Shown here one piece after another: positions 23,653-31,846 of a stretch of 37,866 nucleotides of DNA. Below the pieces are notes generated by a model. The model saw only the letters and a program-made list of their open reading frames with translations. It was not told the DNA's origin and searched no databases. Every line of letters begins with the position of its first letter. Positions within the stretch are counted from its first letter, which is position 1. Source of the DNA: Bordetella parapertussis (lineage in GTDB: Bacteria; Pseudomonadota; Gammaproteobacteria; Burkholderiales; Casimicrobiaceae); contig CALQLA020000046.1 of assembly GCA_943331295.2 (NCBI GenBank), positions 1 through 37,866 of the forward strand, given 5' to 3'. A program made the position numbers and the translations under genes.

Positions 23653-25158
23653 ATGCCCGACATTCCTCCCGACCCGCGCCCGCGGATGCTCGTCTTCGGC
23701 GCCAGCGGCTACATCGGCACCAACCTCGTGCCCGCGCTGCTCGCGGCAGGGCTGCGCGTCCGCGCCGCGGCGCGCAGCCGCGACGTGCTGGAGGCCCGCG
23801 GCTGGCGCGACGTCGAGCTGGTCGAAGCCGACGCGCTCGCGCCCGAGTCGCTGCCGGCCGCGCTCGACGGCGTCGACACCGCCTACTACCTCGTCCACTC
23901 GATGGCGGCGGGCAGGCATTTCGGCGAACGCGATCTCGAGGCGGCCGGACACTTCGCCGCCGCGGCCGCCCGCGCGGGAGTGCGGCGCATCGTCTATCTG
24001 GGCGGGCTGTCGCCGCCCGAAGCAGGTTCCGAGCACCTGGTATCGCGCAAGGAGACCGGCGACCGGCTGCGCGCGGGCACCGTGCCCGTCACCGAAATAC
24101 GCGCCGGGTTGATCGTCGGGCCCGGGTCGGCGGCATACGAAGTGATCCGCGACCTGGTCTATCACCTGCCGCTGATGGTGACCCCGCGCTGGGTGAGCTC
24201 GAAGTCCTCGCCGATCGCGCTGCCGAACCTGCTCGAATACCTGCTGCGCGTGCCCGCGCTGCCCGAGGCGGCGGGCGCCATCTACGACGCGGCGGGACCG
24301 GATTACCTGTCGTATGCACAACTCATGCGCGCGTTCGGCGCGGTCGTCGGCAGGAGGCCGCTGATCATCCCTGTGCCGGTGCTGACACCGGGCCTGTCGT
24401 CGTACTGGCTTGGCCTCATCACAGCCGTCCCCGCGAACATCGCGCGGGCGCTGATCCAGGGACTGAAGCACGACATCCCGGCCGACGATGCCGCGCTGCG
24501 GCGGCTCGTGCCGCAGCGGCTCGCGACGTTCCGCGAAGCGGTCGTCGCCGCGCTCGACGCCGAGAACAACCACGCGGTCGCCGCGCGCTGGACCGAAGGC
24601 GTGCTGATGTTCCGGCAGTTCCGCCACGACTACGCGTTCTACGCGAAGCGCGCGGCGGGCAGCGCGGAGGCCGCGGCGCCGCCCGCCGCCGTCTGGCGGG
24701 TCGTGACGAGCCTGGGCGGTGACAGCCGCTACTTCTACCTCAACGTCCTGTGGACGCTGCGCGAGTTGCTCGACTGGCTGGTCGGCGGTCCGGGCTTCAT
24801 TCGCGGCCGGCGCGACGACGGCGACCTGCGCCTCGGGGACGCGATCGACTACTGGACCGTGGTGGGGATCGAGCCGGGACGGCGGCTGACGCTCAATTTC
24901 GGCATGAAGGCGCCCGGGGCGGGAATCCTGGAGTTCGACGTCGTTCCGCTGCCCACCGGCCGGACCCGCGTCACCGTCACCGCCTACTGGCATCCGCAGG
25001 GCGTGTGGGGGCTGCTGTACTGGGCGGCGCTGGTGCCTTTTCACCTGTTCATTTTCAAGGGAATGACGCGGGCCATCGCCCGGCGCGCCGAGGCGCTGGC
25101 GGCGGCGCCGGGCGCCCCGGGGGCGGGGAACTCGAAGGGCGGACGGGTGTCGGATTAG
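23653..25158 (+). CDS. SDR-family NAD(P)-binding protein with DUF2867 C-terminal domain
   Basis: 501 residues. Residues 10 to about 310: NmrA/atypical SDR fold with MLVFGASGYIGTNLVPALLAAG dinucleotide loop, VDTAYYLVHSMAAG, RIVYLGGLSP and RAGLIVGPGSAAYEVIRDLV. Residues about 340-485 are a DUF2867/SRPBCC-like domain (YFYLNVLWTLRELLDWLVGGPGFIRGRRD, GDAIDYWTVVGIEPGRRLTL, TVTAYWHPQGVWGLLYWAAL). ATG start at 23653. A paralog with the same architecture lies on the other strand at 28825-30351. Function unknown; relatives are annotated as oxidoreductases of lipid or quinone-like substrates. Confidence 0.85.
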   Translation: MPDIPPDPRPRMLVFGASGYIGTNLVPALLAAGLRVRAAARSRDVLEARGWRDVELVEADALAPESLPAALDGVDTAYYLVHSMAAGRHFGERDLEAAGHFAAAAARAGVRRIVYLGGLSPPEAGSEHLVSRKETGDRLRAGTVPVTEIRAGLIVGPGSAAYEVIRDLVYHLPLMVTPRWVSSKSSPIALPNLLEYLLRVPALPEAAGAIYDAAGPDYLSYAQLMRAFGAVVGRRPLIIPVPVLTPGLSSYWLGLITAVPANIARALIQGLKHDIPADDAALRRLVPQRLATFREAVVAALDAENNHAVAARWTEGVLMFRQFRHDYAFYAKRAAGSAEAAAPPAAVWRVVTSLGGDSRYFYLNVLWTLRELLDWLVGGPGFIRGRRDDGDLRLGDAIDYWTVVGIEPGRRLTLNFGMKAPGAGILEFDVVPLPTGRTRVTVTAYWHPQGVWGLLYWAALVPFHLFIFKGMTRAIARRAEALAAAPGAPGAGNSKGGRVSD

Positions 25159-25161
25159 AAT
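25156..25161 (+). promoter_or_regulatory. -10 element for dsbB
   Basis: TAGAAT overlaps the stop codon of the SDR/DUF2867 gene; transcription would begin near 25168, ahead of the CCATGG repeat and dsbB. Confidence 0.45.
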
Positions 25162-25180
25162 AGCCATGCGTTGCCGGCCG

Positions 25181-25213
25181 CCCCATGGCCGCCCCATGGC
25201 TGCCCCATGGCCG
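25181..25213 (+). repeat. 11-bp tandem repeat, three units around CCATGG
   Basis: CCCCATGGCCG, CCCCATGGCTG, CCCCATGGCCG in direct succession (CCATGG cores at 25183, 25194 and 25205). They lie in the dsbB leader. Each unit contains an ATG; since 11 is not a multiple of 3 the three ATGs fall in three frames. Confidence 0.85.
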
Positions 25214-25255
25214 CCGCGAAGCGCTTCTGCGAACCTGTCCCCCGAACCCATCCTC

Positions 25256-25771
25256 ATGATCCCGCTGTCCGAGATCCACCGCTCACCCACTCATGCCGGC
25301 GCCGTACTCGCCGCGGCCTGCACGTTCATCGTCGGCTGCAGTTTCTACGTCCAGCACGTGCTGCTGGTCGAGCCCTGTCCGCTGTGCATCATCCAGCGGT
25401 TCACGTACGTCGCGCTGGTGCCGACGTTCGCGGCAGTGGCGATGCTGGGCGCCCGGCCCCGCGCGCAGCGTGCCGTCATGGCATTTGCGCTGCTGCTGGT
25501 GCTGGGCGGCGGGGGCGTCGCGGCCTACCAGTCGCAATTGCAGATCTTTCCGCCGGCCGAAGCCGCGGGCTGCAGCGCGAGCCTTTCCTACATGCTCGAC
25601 ACGCTGCCCGTGACCGACGTGATCGGCCAGCTTTTCCAGGCGCACGGCGATTGCTCGGACAGCTCGTTCAAGATCCTCGGGCTCACGATGGCGCAGGGCT
25701 CGCTCGTCATCTTCACCGTGTTCCTCGTCTGGCTCGTCACGGCTTTGCGCCGCCCGCTGCCCCGGTCCTGA
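25256..25771 (+). CDS. dsbB: Disulfide bond formation protein DsbB
   Basis: 171 residues with four membrane segments and both redox pairs of DsbB: C41/C44 (EPCPLCIIQR) in the first periplasmic loop and C106/C133 in the second. R48 after the CxxC is the conserved quinone-interacting Arg. DsbB reoxidises DsbA and passes electrons to ubiquinone or menaquinone in the inner membrane. The ATG at 25256 has only a weak ribosome site; an in-frame ATG at 25166 would add 30 residues spanning the CCATGG repeat but would start almost at the transcription start, so it is less likely. It may help fold the disulphide-rich secreted proteins encoded upstream (inference). Confidence 0.92.
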   Translation: MIPLSEIHRSPTHAGAVLAAACTFIVGCSFYVQHVLLVEPCPLCIIQRFTYVALVPTFAAVAMLGARPRAQRAVMAFALLLVLGGGGVAAYQSQLQIFPPAEAAGCSASLSYMLDTLPVTDVIGQLFQAHGDCSDSSFKILGLTMAQGSLVIFTVFLVWLVTALRRPLPRS

Positions 25772-25875
25772 CCGCGGGCGCGCCCGCGCCGCCCGCTCGC
25801 GGGATTCGCTGCCCGTCGATCCCGCGTCCGGCCGCACCGGCGGTGGCTGCCCCTTGCGCGGCCCGCGCAGTCTGC

Positions 25876-25881
25876 GACAAT
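25876..25881 (+). promoter_or_regulatory. -10 element for the quinone reductase/DoxX/BtaA-like/UbiA operon
   Basis: GACAAT, 6 bp before an ATG at 25888 and 69 bp before the preferred GTG at 25951. No clear -35. Confidence 0.4.
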
Positions 25882-25950
25882 CGAACCATGGCGCCGCTTC
25901 ATCGCGCCTCGGGCAAGCCGCCCCCACCGATCGGTTCCAGGCTTTCGCGC

Positions 25951-26523
25951 GTGTCCACGCTCATCGTCGTCTCGCACCCGCATCTCGAATCGTCGCGCGC
26001 GCATCGTCGGCTGGTCGACGCCGCGCTGCAGGTGCCGGGCATCGCGCTGCGGCACCTGGAGGCGCTCTATCCGGACGGGCGCATCGACGCCGCGGCCGAG
26101 CAGGCGGCGGTGCTGCCTGCGACGCGGATCGTGTTCCAGTTCCCGCTGTTCTGGTTCTCGACGCCGCCGCACCTCAAGGCCTGGCAGGACGCCGTGCTGG
26201 CGGTCGGCTTCGCCTACGGCCCCGGCGGCACGCGGATGCGCGGCAAGCTGCTGCAGCCGGTGCTGACCGCGGGCGGATCGCGCGACAAGTACCGCCCGGG
26301 CGGGCACAACCTCCACGAGATCGACGACCTCCTGATGCCGCTCGCGACCACCGCGCACTTCGTCGGCATGACGATGCTGCCGCCGCTCGTGCTCTACCAC
26401 GTCCCGAACGTTGCCGGCATCCCGGTGCCGGCCGACGTCGACGCGCGCATCGAGGCATTCTCGCACCGGTATCGCGAGCTCCTCGCGACCCATCCTGCGG
26501 TCGCCTCGCCGGTGCCGTCGTGA
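25951..26523 (+). CDS. NAD(P)H-dependent flavodoxin-fold quinone oxidoreductase (NQO1/KefF-like)
   Basis: 190 residues, typical length. STLIVVSHPHLESSRAHRRLV is the FMN/FAD phosphate-binding start; FQFPLFWFSTPPHLKAWQDAVL is the hallmark P-L-x-W/F-x-x-x-P-x-x-L-K-x-W-x-D segment; TAGGSRDKY follows as in MdaB/KefF/NQO1. The enzyme would reduce quinones by two electrons with a bound flavin. The GTG at 25951 gives the family N terminus; an ATG at 25888 adds 21 Pro-rich residues and would give a nearly leaderless mRNA. The stop overlaps the next start as GTGA. First gene of a coupled operon whose last gene is a UbiA-type prenyltransferase. Confidence 0.85.
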   Translation: MSTLIVVSHPHLESSRAHRRLVDAALQVPGIALRHLEALYPDGRIDAAAEQAAVLPATRIVFQFPLFWFSTPPHLKAWQDAVLAVGFAYGPGGTRMRGKLLQPVLTAGGSRDKYRPGGHNLHEIDDLLMPLATTAHFVGMTMLPPLVLYHVPNVAGIPVPADVDARIEAFSHRYRELLATHPAVASPVPS

Positions 26524-26924
26524 GCGCTGCCGCGGCCATGCCGCCGCTCCTCGTGCTGCAACTCGCCGTCGCCGCGGTATGGTTCTACGAAGGCTTCTGG
26601 TGCAAGCTGCTGGCGAAGAGCGCGCACGAGTTCGAGGTTGTCGGCGAGGTGAAGTTCGTCGCGCCGGCCACCGCCCACGCGCTGCTGCGCCTGCTCGGCG
26701 TCGCCGAGACGGCACTCGCCGCCTGGGTGCTGTCGGGCTGGCAGCCGGTCGCCGCTGCCGTCGTGCAGACCGCGCTCCTGGTGGGGCTCAACAGCGCGGG
26801 CATCTACTTCTCGCGCCAGCGGATTCCGGACCCGACCGGCATGGTGATCAAGAACGCGGCATTCCTCGTGCTGGCGTGGGTGACGGCAGCCGCGGCGCTG
26901 CGCGCCGCCGGAGGCTCCGCGTGA
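26520..26924 (+). CDS. DoxX-like small membrane protein
   Basis: 134 residues with four predicted membrane helices (about 6-24, 45-68, 72-92, 108-128). FYEGFWCKLLAKSAHEFEVVGEV and LNSAGIYFSRQRIPDPTGMVIKNAAFL match DoxX-like/DUF4267-type proteins of unknown function. GTG start overlapping the reductase stop, and its own stop overlaps the next GTG: tight translational coupling on both sides. DoxX relatives are often linked to quinone or thiol redox at the membrane. Confidence 0.78.
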   Translation: MSAAAAMPPLLVLQLAVAAVWFYEGFWCKLLAKSAHEFEVVGEVKFVAPATAHALLRLLGVAETALAAWVLSGWQPVAAAVVQTALLVGLNSAGIYFSRQRIPDPTGMVIKNAAFLVLAWVTAAAALRAAGGSA

Positions 26925-27844
26925 ACGATTCGACCCCCTGGCAGGCCGGCCGCTTCGACACCCGCGGCGGGCCGCGCAAGGTGCTGTTCGGACAGATGTA
27001 CGAGGACGTCGGCATCGAGCGCGCGGCGTTCGCGCCGGGCGCGCGCGTGTTCGCCATCGCCTCCGCCGGCGACACGGCGATGGCGCTGTCGACCGCCTTC
27101 GACGTGACGGCGATCGACATCAATCCGGTGCAGCTCGACTACGCGCATGCGCGACTCGGGGGCGGGGCGCCCGTCACCGGCACGGCCGAGCGCGTGATGT
27201 GGCTGGGCCGCCGCGCGATGGCGCTGTTCGGCTGGCGGCGCGCGGTCGTTGAACGCTTCCTCGAATTCGACGAGACGGCGGCGCAGATGGCCTACTGGCG
27301 CGCTCACCTCGACACCGCGGGCTTTCGCTTTGCCACCGACACGCTGCTGTCGGTCTCGGGGCTGAAGGCGGTGTACGCGTCGCCGTTCCTCGCGATCCTG
27401 CCGCCGCGCTTCGGCCGCGTGATGCGCGGGCGACTCGAGCGCTGCTTCGCGGCTTACCCCAACCGCGGCAACCGCTACGCTCGCGCGCTGCTCTGGGGCG
27501 ACATGCCGCCACCCGCGCCATTCGACGCGGCGCGGATCACGCTGGTCGGCGGCGATGCCGCCGGATATCTCGAGGCCTGCGCACCGGGGTCCTTCGACGG
27601 CTTCACGCTGTCCAACATCCTCGACGGCGCGCCGGCCGGGTACCGGCAGCGGCTGTTCGCCGCGGTGCGCCGCGCCGCTGCGCCCGGCGCGACGATCGTG
27701 CTGCGGAGCTTCGCCGAGCCGACGCATCCGACGGCGTACGACAGCGCCGGCCGCGACCGTTCGATCCTCTGGGGCGTCGTCGACGTCCGTCCGGCCGCCG
27801 CGCTGGACGACGCGGGCGGCGTGCCGATTCCCGTGATCGGCTGA
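26921..27844 (+). CDS. BtaA/DUF3419-like SAM-dependent transferase
   Basis: 307 residues. GGPRKVLFGQMYEDVGIERAAF followed by VFAIASAGDTAMAL and VTAIDINPVQLDYAHARL is the BtaA/DUF3419 pattern (Y/F-GQ-x-x-ED, then I-x-S-A-G-D and D-x-N-P-x-Q as the SAM site). RLERCFAAYPNRGNRYARALLWG and SFDGFTLSNILDG are also family-like. BtaA transfers the 3-amino-3-carboxypropyl group of SAM to diacylglycerol in betaine-lipid synthesis; no BtaB methyltransferase is nearby, so the acceptor here may differ. GTG start at 26921 (GTGA overlap with the DoxX gene). Confidence 0.75.
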   Translation: MNDSTPWQAGRFDTRGGPRKVLFGQMYEDVGIERAAFAPGARVFAIASAGDTAMALSTAFDVTAIDINPVQLDYAHARLGGGAPVTGTAERVMWLGRRAMALFGWRRAVVERFLEFDETAAQMAYWRAHLDTAGFRFATDTLLSVSGLKAVYASPFLAILPPRFGRVMRGRLERCFAAYPNRGNRYARALLWGDMPPPAPFDAARITLVGGDAAGYLEACAPGSFDGFTLSNILDGAPAGYRQRLFAAVRRAAAPGATIVLRSFAEPTHPTAYDSAGRDRSILWGVVDVRPAAALDDAGGVPIPVIG

Positions 27845-27866
27845 ACCTGGCCTGGCCGCCCGCGCG

Positions 27867-28790
27867 ATGTCTGCAACCGCGCCCGTTGCGCCCACCCTCG
27901 GCGACCTCGCGCGGATCGTCGAGCTGCGCACCAAGGTCGTCAGCGTGTCGTCGCTCGCGATCGGCACGCTGTGGGCGGCGAACGCCGGCGCCTTCTCGTG
28001 GACCACGCTGCTGCTGATGCTCGCCGCCACGCTGTGCGTCGACCTCGCGACGGCGGGCTTCAACAGCTACTACGACCACCGCGACGGCGTCGACACGCAC
28101 GCCACCGATGTCGACGGCTACAAGGTGCTGGTGCAGCGCGGCATCGATCCGAAGGTCGCGCTGCGCGCCGCGATCGCGCTGTTCGCCGGTGCCGTGCTGC
28201 TGGGGCTTCTGATCGGCGCCCGCGTCGGCTGGGAGGTGGTGGTCGTCGGCGGCGCCTGCATGGCGATCGCGTTCGGCTATAGCGGCGGCCCGTGGCCGAT
28301 CTCGCGCACGCCTGCCGGCGAGGCATTCGCGGGCGGCGCGATGGGACTCGTGCTGGTCGCGCTGTCGGTCTACGTGCAGTCGCGCACGCTCGACGCCGCG
28401 ACGCTCGGGCTCGGCGTGCCGTCGACGCTGCTGATCGCCGCGATCCTCGCCGCCAACAACGCCTGCGATCGGGTCGGCGACGCCGCTGCCGGGCGCCGGA
28501 CGCTGGCGATCGTCGTCGGCGAGGTGGGCGCGGCGCGCTGCGTCGAGTGGCTGGTGGTCGCGGGATTTGCCGCGGCCTTCGCGCTCGCCGCCGCAGGCGT
28601 GCTGCCGGCGTGGTCGGCGCTGCCGCTCGCCGCCGCCGCCGCGCTGGCCGCGAAGCTGCTCCGCGCGATGCGCCGGCGCGGCTACTCGCATCGCACCAAG
28701 GGCGCGACGATGGGCGGCATCTCCGCCGTCTTCATCGCGTACACCGCCGCCGTGGCCAGCAGTCTCGCCGTCGAACTGCTGCGGCGCTGA
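27867..28790 (+). CDS. UbiA-superfamily prenyltransferase (MenA-like)
   Basis: 307 residues, eight or nine membrane segments. First Asp-rich motif: GFNSYYDHRDGVDTHATD (N-x4-D-x3-G-x-D); second: NNACDRVGDAAAGRRTLAI (D-x3-D). This arrangement resembles MenA-type enzymes that attach a polyprenyl chain to 1,4-dihydroxy-2-naphthoate, but related members act on other aromatics. It is the fourth gene of the reductase/DoxX/BtaA-like operon, 22 bp after the previous stop. No other men or ubi genes are in the window, so a noncanonical quinone or lipid is possible. It is convergent with the SDR/DUF2867 paralog, 34 bp apart. Confidence 0.83.
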   Translation: MSATAPVAPTLGDLARIVELRTKVVSVSSLAIGTLWAANAGAFSWTTLLLMLAATLCVDLATAGFNSYYDHRDGVDTHATDVDGYKVLVQRGIDPKVALRAAIALFAGAVLLGLLIGARVGWEVVVVGGACMAIAFGYSGGPWPISRTPAGEAFAGGAMGLVLVALSVYVQSRTLDAATLGLGVPSTLLIAAILAANNACDRVGDAAAGRRTLAIVVGEVGAARCVEWLVVAGFAAAFALAAAGVLPAWSALPLAAAAALAAKLLRAMRRRGYSHRTKGATMGGISAVFIAYTAAVASSLAVELLRR

Positions 28791-28824
28791 CGACGCGAGC
28801 CTGCGCCGGGGGCCGGAGGCCGGC

Positions 28825-30351
28825 TCAGGCCGCGCCGGCGTCCTGCGGCGCGGCCGTGCCCGTGCCGCCGCGGGGCAGGCCGGGCTCCGCCGCGCCGCCG
28901 CGCTCGGCGCGGCGGGCGATCGCCCGCGCGAAACCGTCGAACATCACGAGGTGCACGGGCGCCAGCGCATTCCAGTAGAGAAGCCCGGCCGCGCCGGCCG
29001 GATGGAAGTACGCGGTGAGCCGGATGCGCGTGCGGCCCGCCGGCTCCGGCCGCACCTCGAATTCCAGCGCGGCGGAGCCCGGCAGCTTCATCTCCGCGAT
29101 CAGGATCAGCCGCCGGCCCGGGTCGACCGCCGCCACGCGCCAGAAGTCGATGGTGTCGCCGACGACCACGTCGTGCGGATCGCGGCGCCCGAGGCGCATG
29201 CCCACGCCCCCGGTCAGCGCGTCGAGCCGGCCGCGGATCTTCCACAGCCGGTCGAGGAAGTAGTAGCCGTTCTCGCCGCCGATGGACACCACCTCGTGCC
29301 ACACGGCATCGGCGGACGCCGTCGTCACCGCCTCGCCACGCATCTGTTTCGCGTAGAACGCGAAGTCGGCGCGGTTCTGCCGGTACACCATCGAGCCTTC
29401 GGTCCAGCCCGGCGTCGCATCAAAGCCCCGCTCGGCGGCGAGCGCCGCCTCGATGGCCTCGCGATAGGTGAGAAGCGGGCGCGGGATCAGTTCGCGGATG
29501 GCGGCATCGTCGGCCAGCACGTCGTGTTCCAAGCCTTCGATCAGCGCGCGCGCGACGTTGGTCGGAACCGCGGTGACGAGGTTGAGCCAGTACGACGACA
29601 GTTGCGGGGTCAGCACCGGCACCGGCAGGATCACGGGATGGCGGCCCACCAGCGCGCCGAACTGGCGCATCAGGTCCTCGTAGGTCAGCACTTCGGGGCC
29701 GCCGGCGTCGTAGGTCGCGCCGGCCGCCGCGGGGATCGCGGGCAGCCGCTCGAGGTAGGCGAGCACGTCGGGGAGCGCGATCGGCTGCGAGCGCGAGCGC
29801 ACCCAGCGCGGCGTCACCATTGCCGGCAGGTGGAACACGAGGTCGCGGATGACCTCGAACGCCGCCGACCCGGGGCCGATGATCACGCCGGCGCGCACCT
29901 CGGTGACGGGCACCGGGCCCTCGCGCAGGATGGCGCCGGTCTCGCCGCGCGACAGCAGGTGCGCCGAAGAGCCGCCGGAGGGCTGCAGGCCGCCGAGGTA
30001 GACGATGCGCTGCACCCCGGCGCGCGCCGCCGCGTCGCGGAAGTTCCTCGCCGCCTCGCGGTCGAGTCGCGGGAAATCGCGTCCCGCGGCCATCGAGTGC
30101 ACCATGTAGTAGGCGACGTCGATGCCCACCAGCGCGGCGTCGAGCGTCGCGGGCGCCAGCGCGTCGGCCGCCACCACTTCGACGTCGCGCCAGCCGCGGG
30201 CCTCCAGCGCATCCCTGCGCCGGCCCGCGGCGCGCACCGGGTAGCCGCGCGCCGCGAGATAGGGCACGAGGTTGCTGCCGACGTAGCCGCTGGCGCCCAG
30301 CACCAGCACGCGGGGCTTCGTCGCGTTGCCGTCATCCGTGATGTGATCCAT
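28825..30351 (-). CDS. SDR-family NAD(P)-binding protein with DUF2867 C-terminal domain (second paralog)
   Basis: 508 residues with the same order as the gene at 23653: RVLVLGASGYVGSNLVPYLAARG, VDVAYYMVHSMAAG, RIVYLGGLQPSGG, RAGVIIGPGSAAFEVIRDLVFHLP, then a DUF2867-like half (YYFLDRLWKIRGRLDALTGGVGMRLGRRD, VGDTIDFWRVAAVDPGRRLIL, TAYFHPAGAAGLLYWNAL). The two proteins are similar along their whole length, so this is a duplication or two ancient paralogs. ATG at 30351; its -10 (30358-30363) is only 6 bp away and no Shine-Dalgarno fits, so the mRNA may be leaderless. Confidence 0.85.
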   Translation of the reverse strand: MDHITDDGNATKPRVLVLGASGYVGSNLVPYLAARGYPVRAAGRRRDALEARGWRDVEVVAADALAPATLDAALVGIDVAYYMVHSMAAGRDFPRLDREAARNFRDAAARAGVQRIVYLGGLQPSGGSSAHLLSRGETGAILREGPVPVTEVRAGVIIGPGSAAFEVIRDLVFHLPAMVTPRWVRSRSQPIALPDVLAYLERLPAIPAAAGATYDAGGPEVLTYEDLMRQFGALVGRHPVILPVPVLTPQLSSYWLNLVTAVPTNVARALIEGLEHDVLADDAAIRELIPRPLLTYREAIEAALAAERGFDATPGWTEGSMVYRQNRADFAFYAKQMRGEAVTTASADAVWHEVVSIGGENGYYFLDRLWKIRGRLDALTGGVGMRLGRRDPHDVVVGDTIDFWRVAAVDPGRRLILIAEMKLPGSAALEFEVRPEPAGRTRIRLTAYFHPAGAAGLLYWNALAPVHLVMFDGFARAIARRAERGGAAEPGLPRGGTGTAAPQDAGAA

Positions 30352-30357
30352 GCCGCC

Positions 30358-30363
30358 ATTCTA
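30358..30363 (-). promoter_or_regulatory. -10 element, leaderless-type spacing
   Basis: TAGAAT (minus strand) followed by GGCGGC and then the ATG. The expected transcription start falls on or beside the A of the start codon. Confidence 0.5.
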
Positions 30364-30440
30364 GCGGTGTGGCGCGGCGCCGACGCCGAGCGGGGGCCCG
30401 GGGGGCGACGGGCGCCGGCAACGGGCGCCCGGGATTGGCG

Positions 30441-30446
30441 TAGCAT
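30441..30446 (+). promoter_or_regulatory. Possible -10 element for the FMN oxidase gene
   Basis: TAGCAT 66 bp before the ATG at 30513, in the gap between divergent genes. A 13-bp-spaced direct repeat of CGGGCGCCAA (30470 and 30483) sits in the leader. Confidence 0.35.
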
Positions 30447-30512
30447 GCTCGCGGCAACTATGCCAACCTCGGGCGCCAAGCACGGGCGCCAACCACGGAA
30501 GGGAGCCAAGCC

Positions 30513-31649
30513 ATGCCGGTGATCACCTGCATCGAAGACCTGCGCCAGTTGCACCGGAAACGGGCGCCCCGGGCGTTCTACGACTACGTCGACGCCGGCA
30601 GCTACACCGAAGGCACCTATCGCGCCAACAGCGCCGACCTGGCCGCGTTGAAGCTGCGCCAGCGGGTCGCCGTCAACATCGACGGCCGGTCGACCCGGGG
30701 GACGATGCTGGGCGAGCCGGTCGCGATGCCGACCGGGCTCGCCCCCGTCGGGCTGACGGGCATGCAGTGGGCCGACGGCGAGATCCTGGCCGCGCGCGCG
30801 GCCGAGAAATTCGGCGTGCCCTTCACGCTGTCGACGATGAGCATCTGCTCGATCGAGGACGTGGCGGCCGCCACCACGAAGCCGTTCTGGTTCCAGCTCT
30901 ACGTCATGCGCGACCGCGAGTTCATCCGCCGGCTGATCGAGCGCGCGAAGGCGGCTCGCTGCTCGGCGCTGATGCTGACCCTCGACCTGCAGATCCTGGG
31001 CCAGCGGCACAAGGACCTGAAGAACGGGCTCACCGTGCCGCCGAAGCTCATGTGGTCGAACGTCGTCGACATGATGACCAAGCCCGCGTGGGGCCTGCGG
31101 ATGCTGGGGGCCAAGCGCAGGGCGTTCGGCAACATCGTCGGGCACGTCAAGGCGGCCGACGGCATCGTGTCGCTCTCCCACTGGACGGCCAGCCAGTTCG
31201 ACCCGACGCTCGACTGGAACCAGGTGGCGTGGGTGAAGGAGCAGTGGGGCGGCAAGCTGATCCTCAAGGGCATCCAGGACGTCGAGGACGCGCGGATCGC
31301 CGCGGCGACCGGCGCCGACGCCATCGTCGTCAGCAACCACGGCGGCCGCCAGCTCGACGGCGCGCTGTCGTCGATCAAGGCGCTGCCGCCGATCGTCGAC
31401 GCGGTCGGCGACAAGGTCGAGGTTTGGATGGACGGCGGCATCCGGTCCGGGCAGGACCTGCTGAAGGCGCTCGCCATGGGCGCCAAGGGCACGCTGATCG
31501 GCCGGGCGTTCAACTTCGGGCTGGGCGCGATGGGCGAGGCGGGGGTGACGACGGCGCTCGAGATCATCCGGAAGGAGCTCGACACGTCGATGGCGCTGTG
31601 CGGCGCGCGCAACATCGGCGAGGTCGGGCGGCACCTGATCCTCGATTGA
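30513..31649 (+). CDS. FMN-dependent alpha-hydroxyacid oxidase/dehydrogenase (LldD-like)
   Basis: 378 residues, full length for the L-lactate dehydrogenase/glycolate oxidase family. Catalytic residues are visible: Y25 (FYDYV), Y130 (FQLY), D158, K252 (LILKGI), H276 and R279 in SNHGGRQLD. The FMN phosphate site is DGGIRSG and GTLIGRAF. It oxidises an L-2-hydroxyacid to the 2-oxoacid, passing electrons to quinone or oxygen. ATG at 30513 with GGAAGGGAG upstream. The substrate (lactate, mandelate, other) is not certain from sequence. It stands alone as a transcription unit. Confidence 0.9.
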   Translation: MPVITCIEDLRQLHRKRAPRAFYDYVDAGSYTEGTYRANSADLAALKLRQRVAVNIDGRSTRGTMLGEPVAMPTGLAPVGLTGMQWADGEILAARAAEKFGVPFTLSTMSICSIEDVAAATTKPFWFQLYVMRDREFIRRLIERAKAARCSALMLTLDLQILGQRHKDLKNGLTVPPKLMWSNVVDMMTKPAWGLRMLGAKRRAFGNIVGHVKAADGIVSLSHWTASQFDPTLDWNQVAWVKEQWGGKLILKGIQDVEDARIAAATGADAIVVSNHGGRQLDGALSSIKALPPIVDAVGDKVEVWMDGGIRSGQDLLKALAMGAKGTLIGRAFNFGLGAMGEAGVTTALEIIRKELDTSMALCGARNIGEVGRHLILD

Positions 31650-31694
31650 TCGCCGGGGCCTGGGCGGCCGCGACGGGTGCCCGGGTCACGGTCC

Positions 31695-31728
31695 CCCCGG
31701 GGTTCGCTGGCGCTCATCCCGGGCTACG
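31695..31728. repeat. REP-like palindromic element, single unit
   Basis: CCCGGGGTTCGC...GCTCATCCCGGGCTACGC after the FMN oxidase gene is a diverged copy of the arm of the larger inverted repeat at 36468-36549 (shared CCCGGG-TTTCGC and GCTCAACCCGGGCT parts). Dispersed extragenic palindromes of this kind are common in proteobacterial genomes. Confidence 0.65.
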
Positions 31729-31810
31729 CGACGGGGAGACGGGGCGGCGGGGTGCCTGCTGTTGCATCTTCGCAACACCCCGATCCAGACCATTCGCCAA
31801 ATGTGGTTGA

Positions 31811-31824
31811 TTGACGCACGTCAA
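31811..31824. promoter_or_regulatory. FNR/CRP-family-like operator upstream of ompW
   Basis: TTGAC-GCAC-GTCAA, a perfect dyad in its five-base arms and one base per arm from the FNR core. Its centre is 41-42 bp upstream of the start point predicted from the -10-like TATCCT at 31847-31852, the position of class II FNR activation. Confidence 0.6.
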
Positions 31825-31846
31825 CTCTCCGTGCCCGGCGCGAACC

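Noticed and set aside
31760..31777. TGTTGC/GCAACA hairpin as terminator of the FMN oxidase gene
   Set aside because: Only six base pairs and no U-tract; too weak to call.
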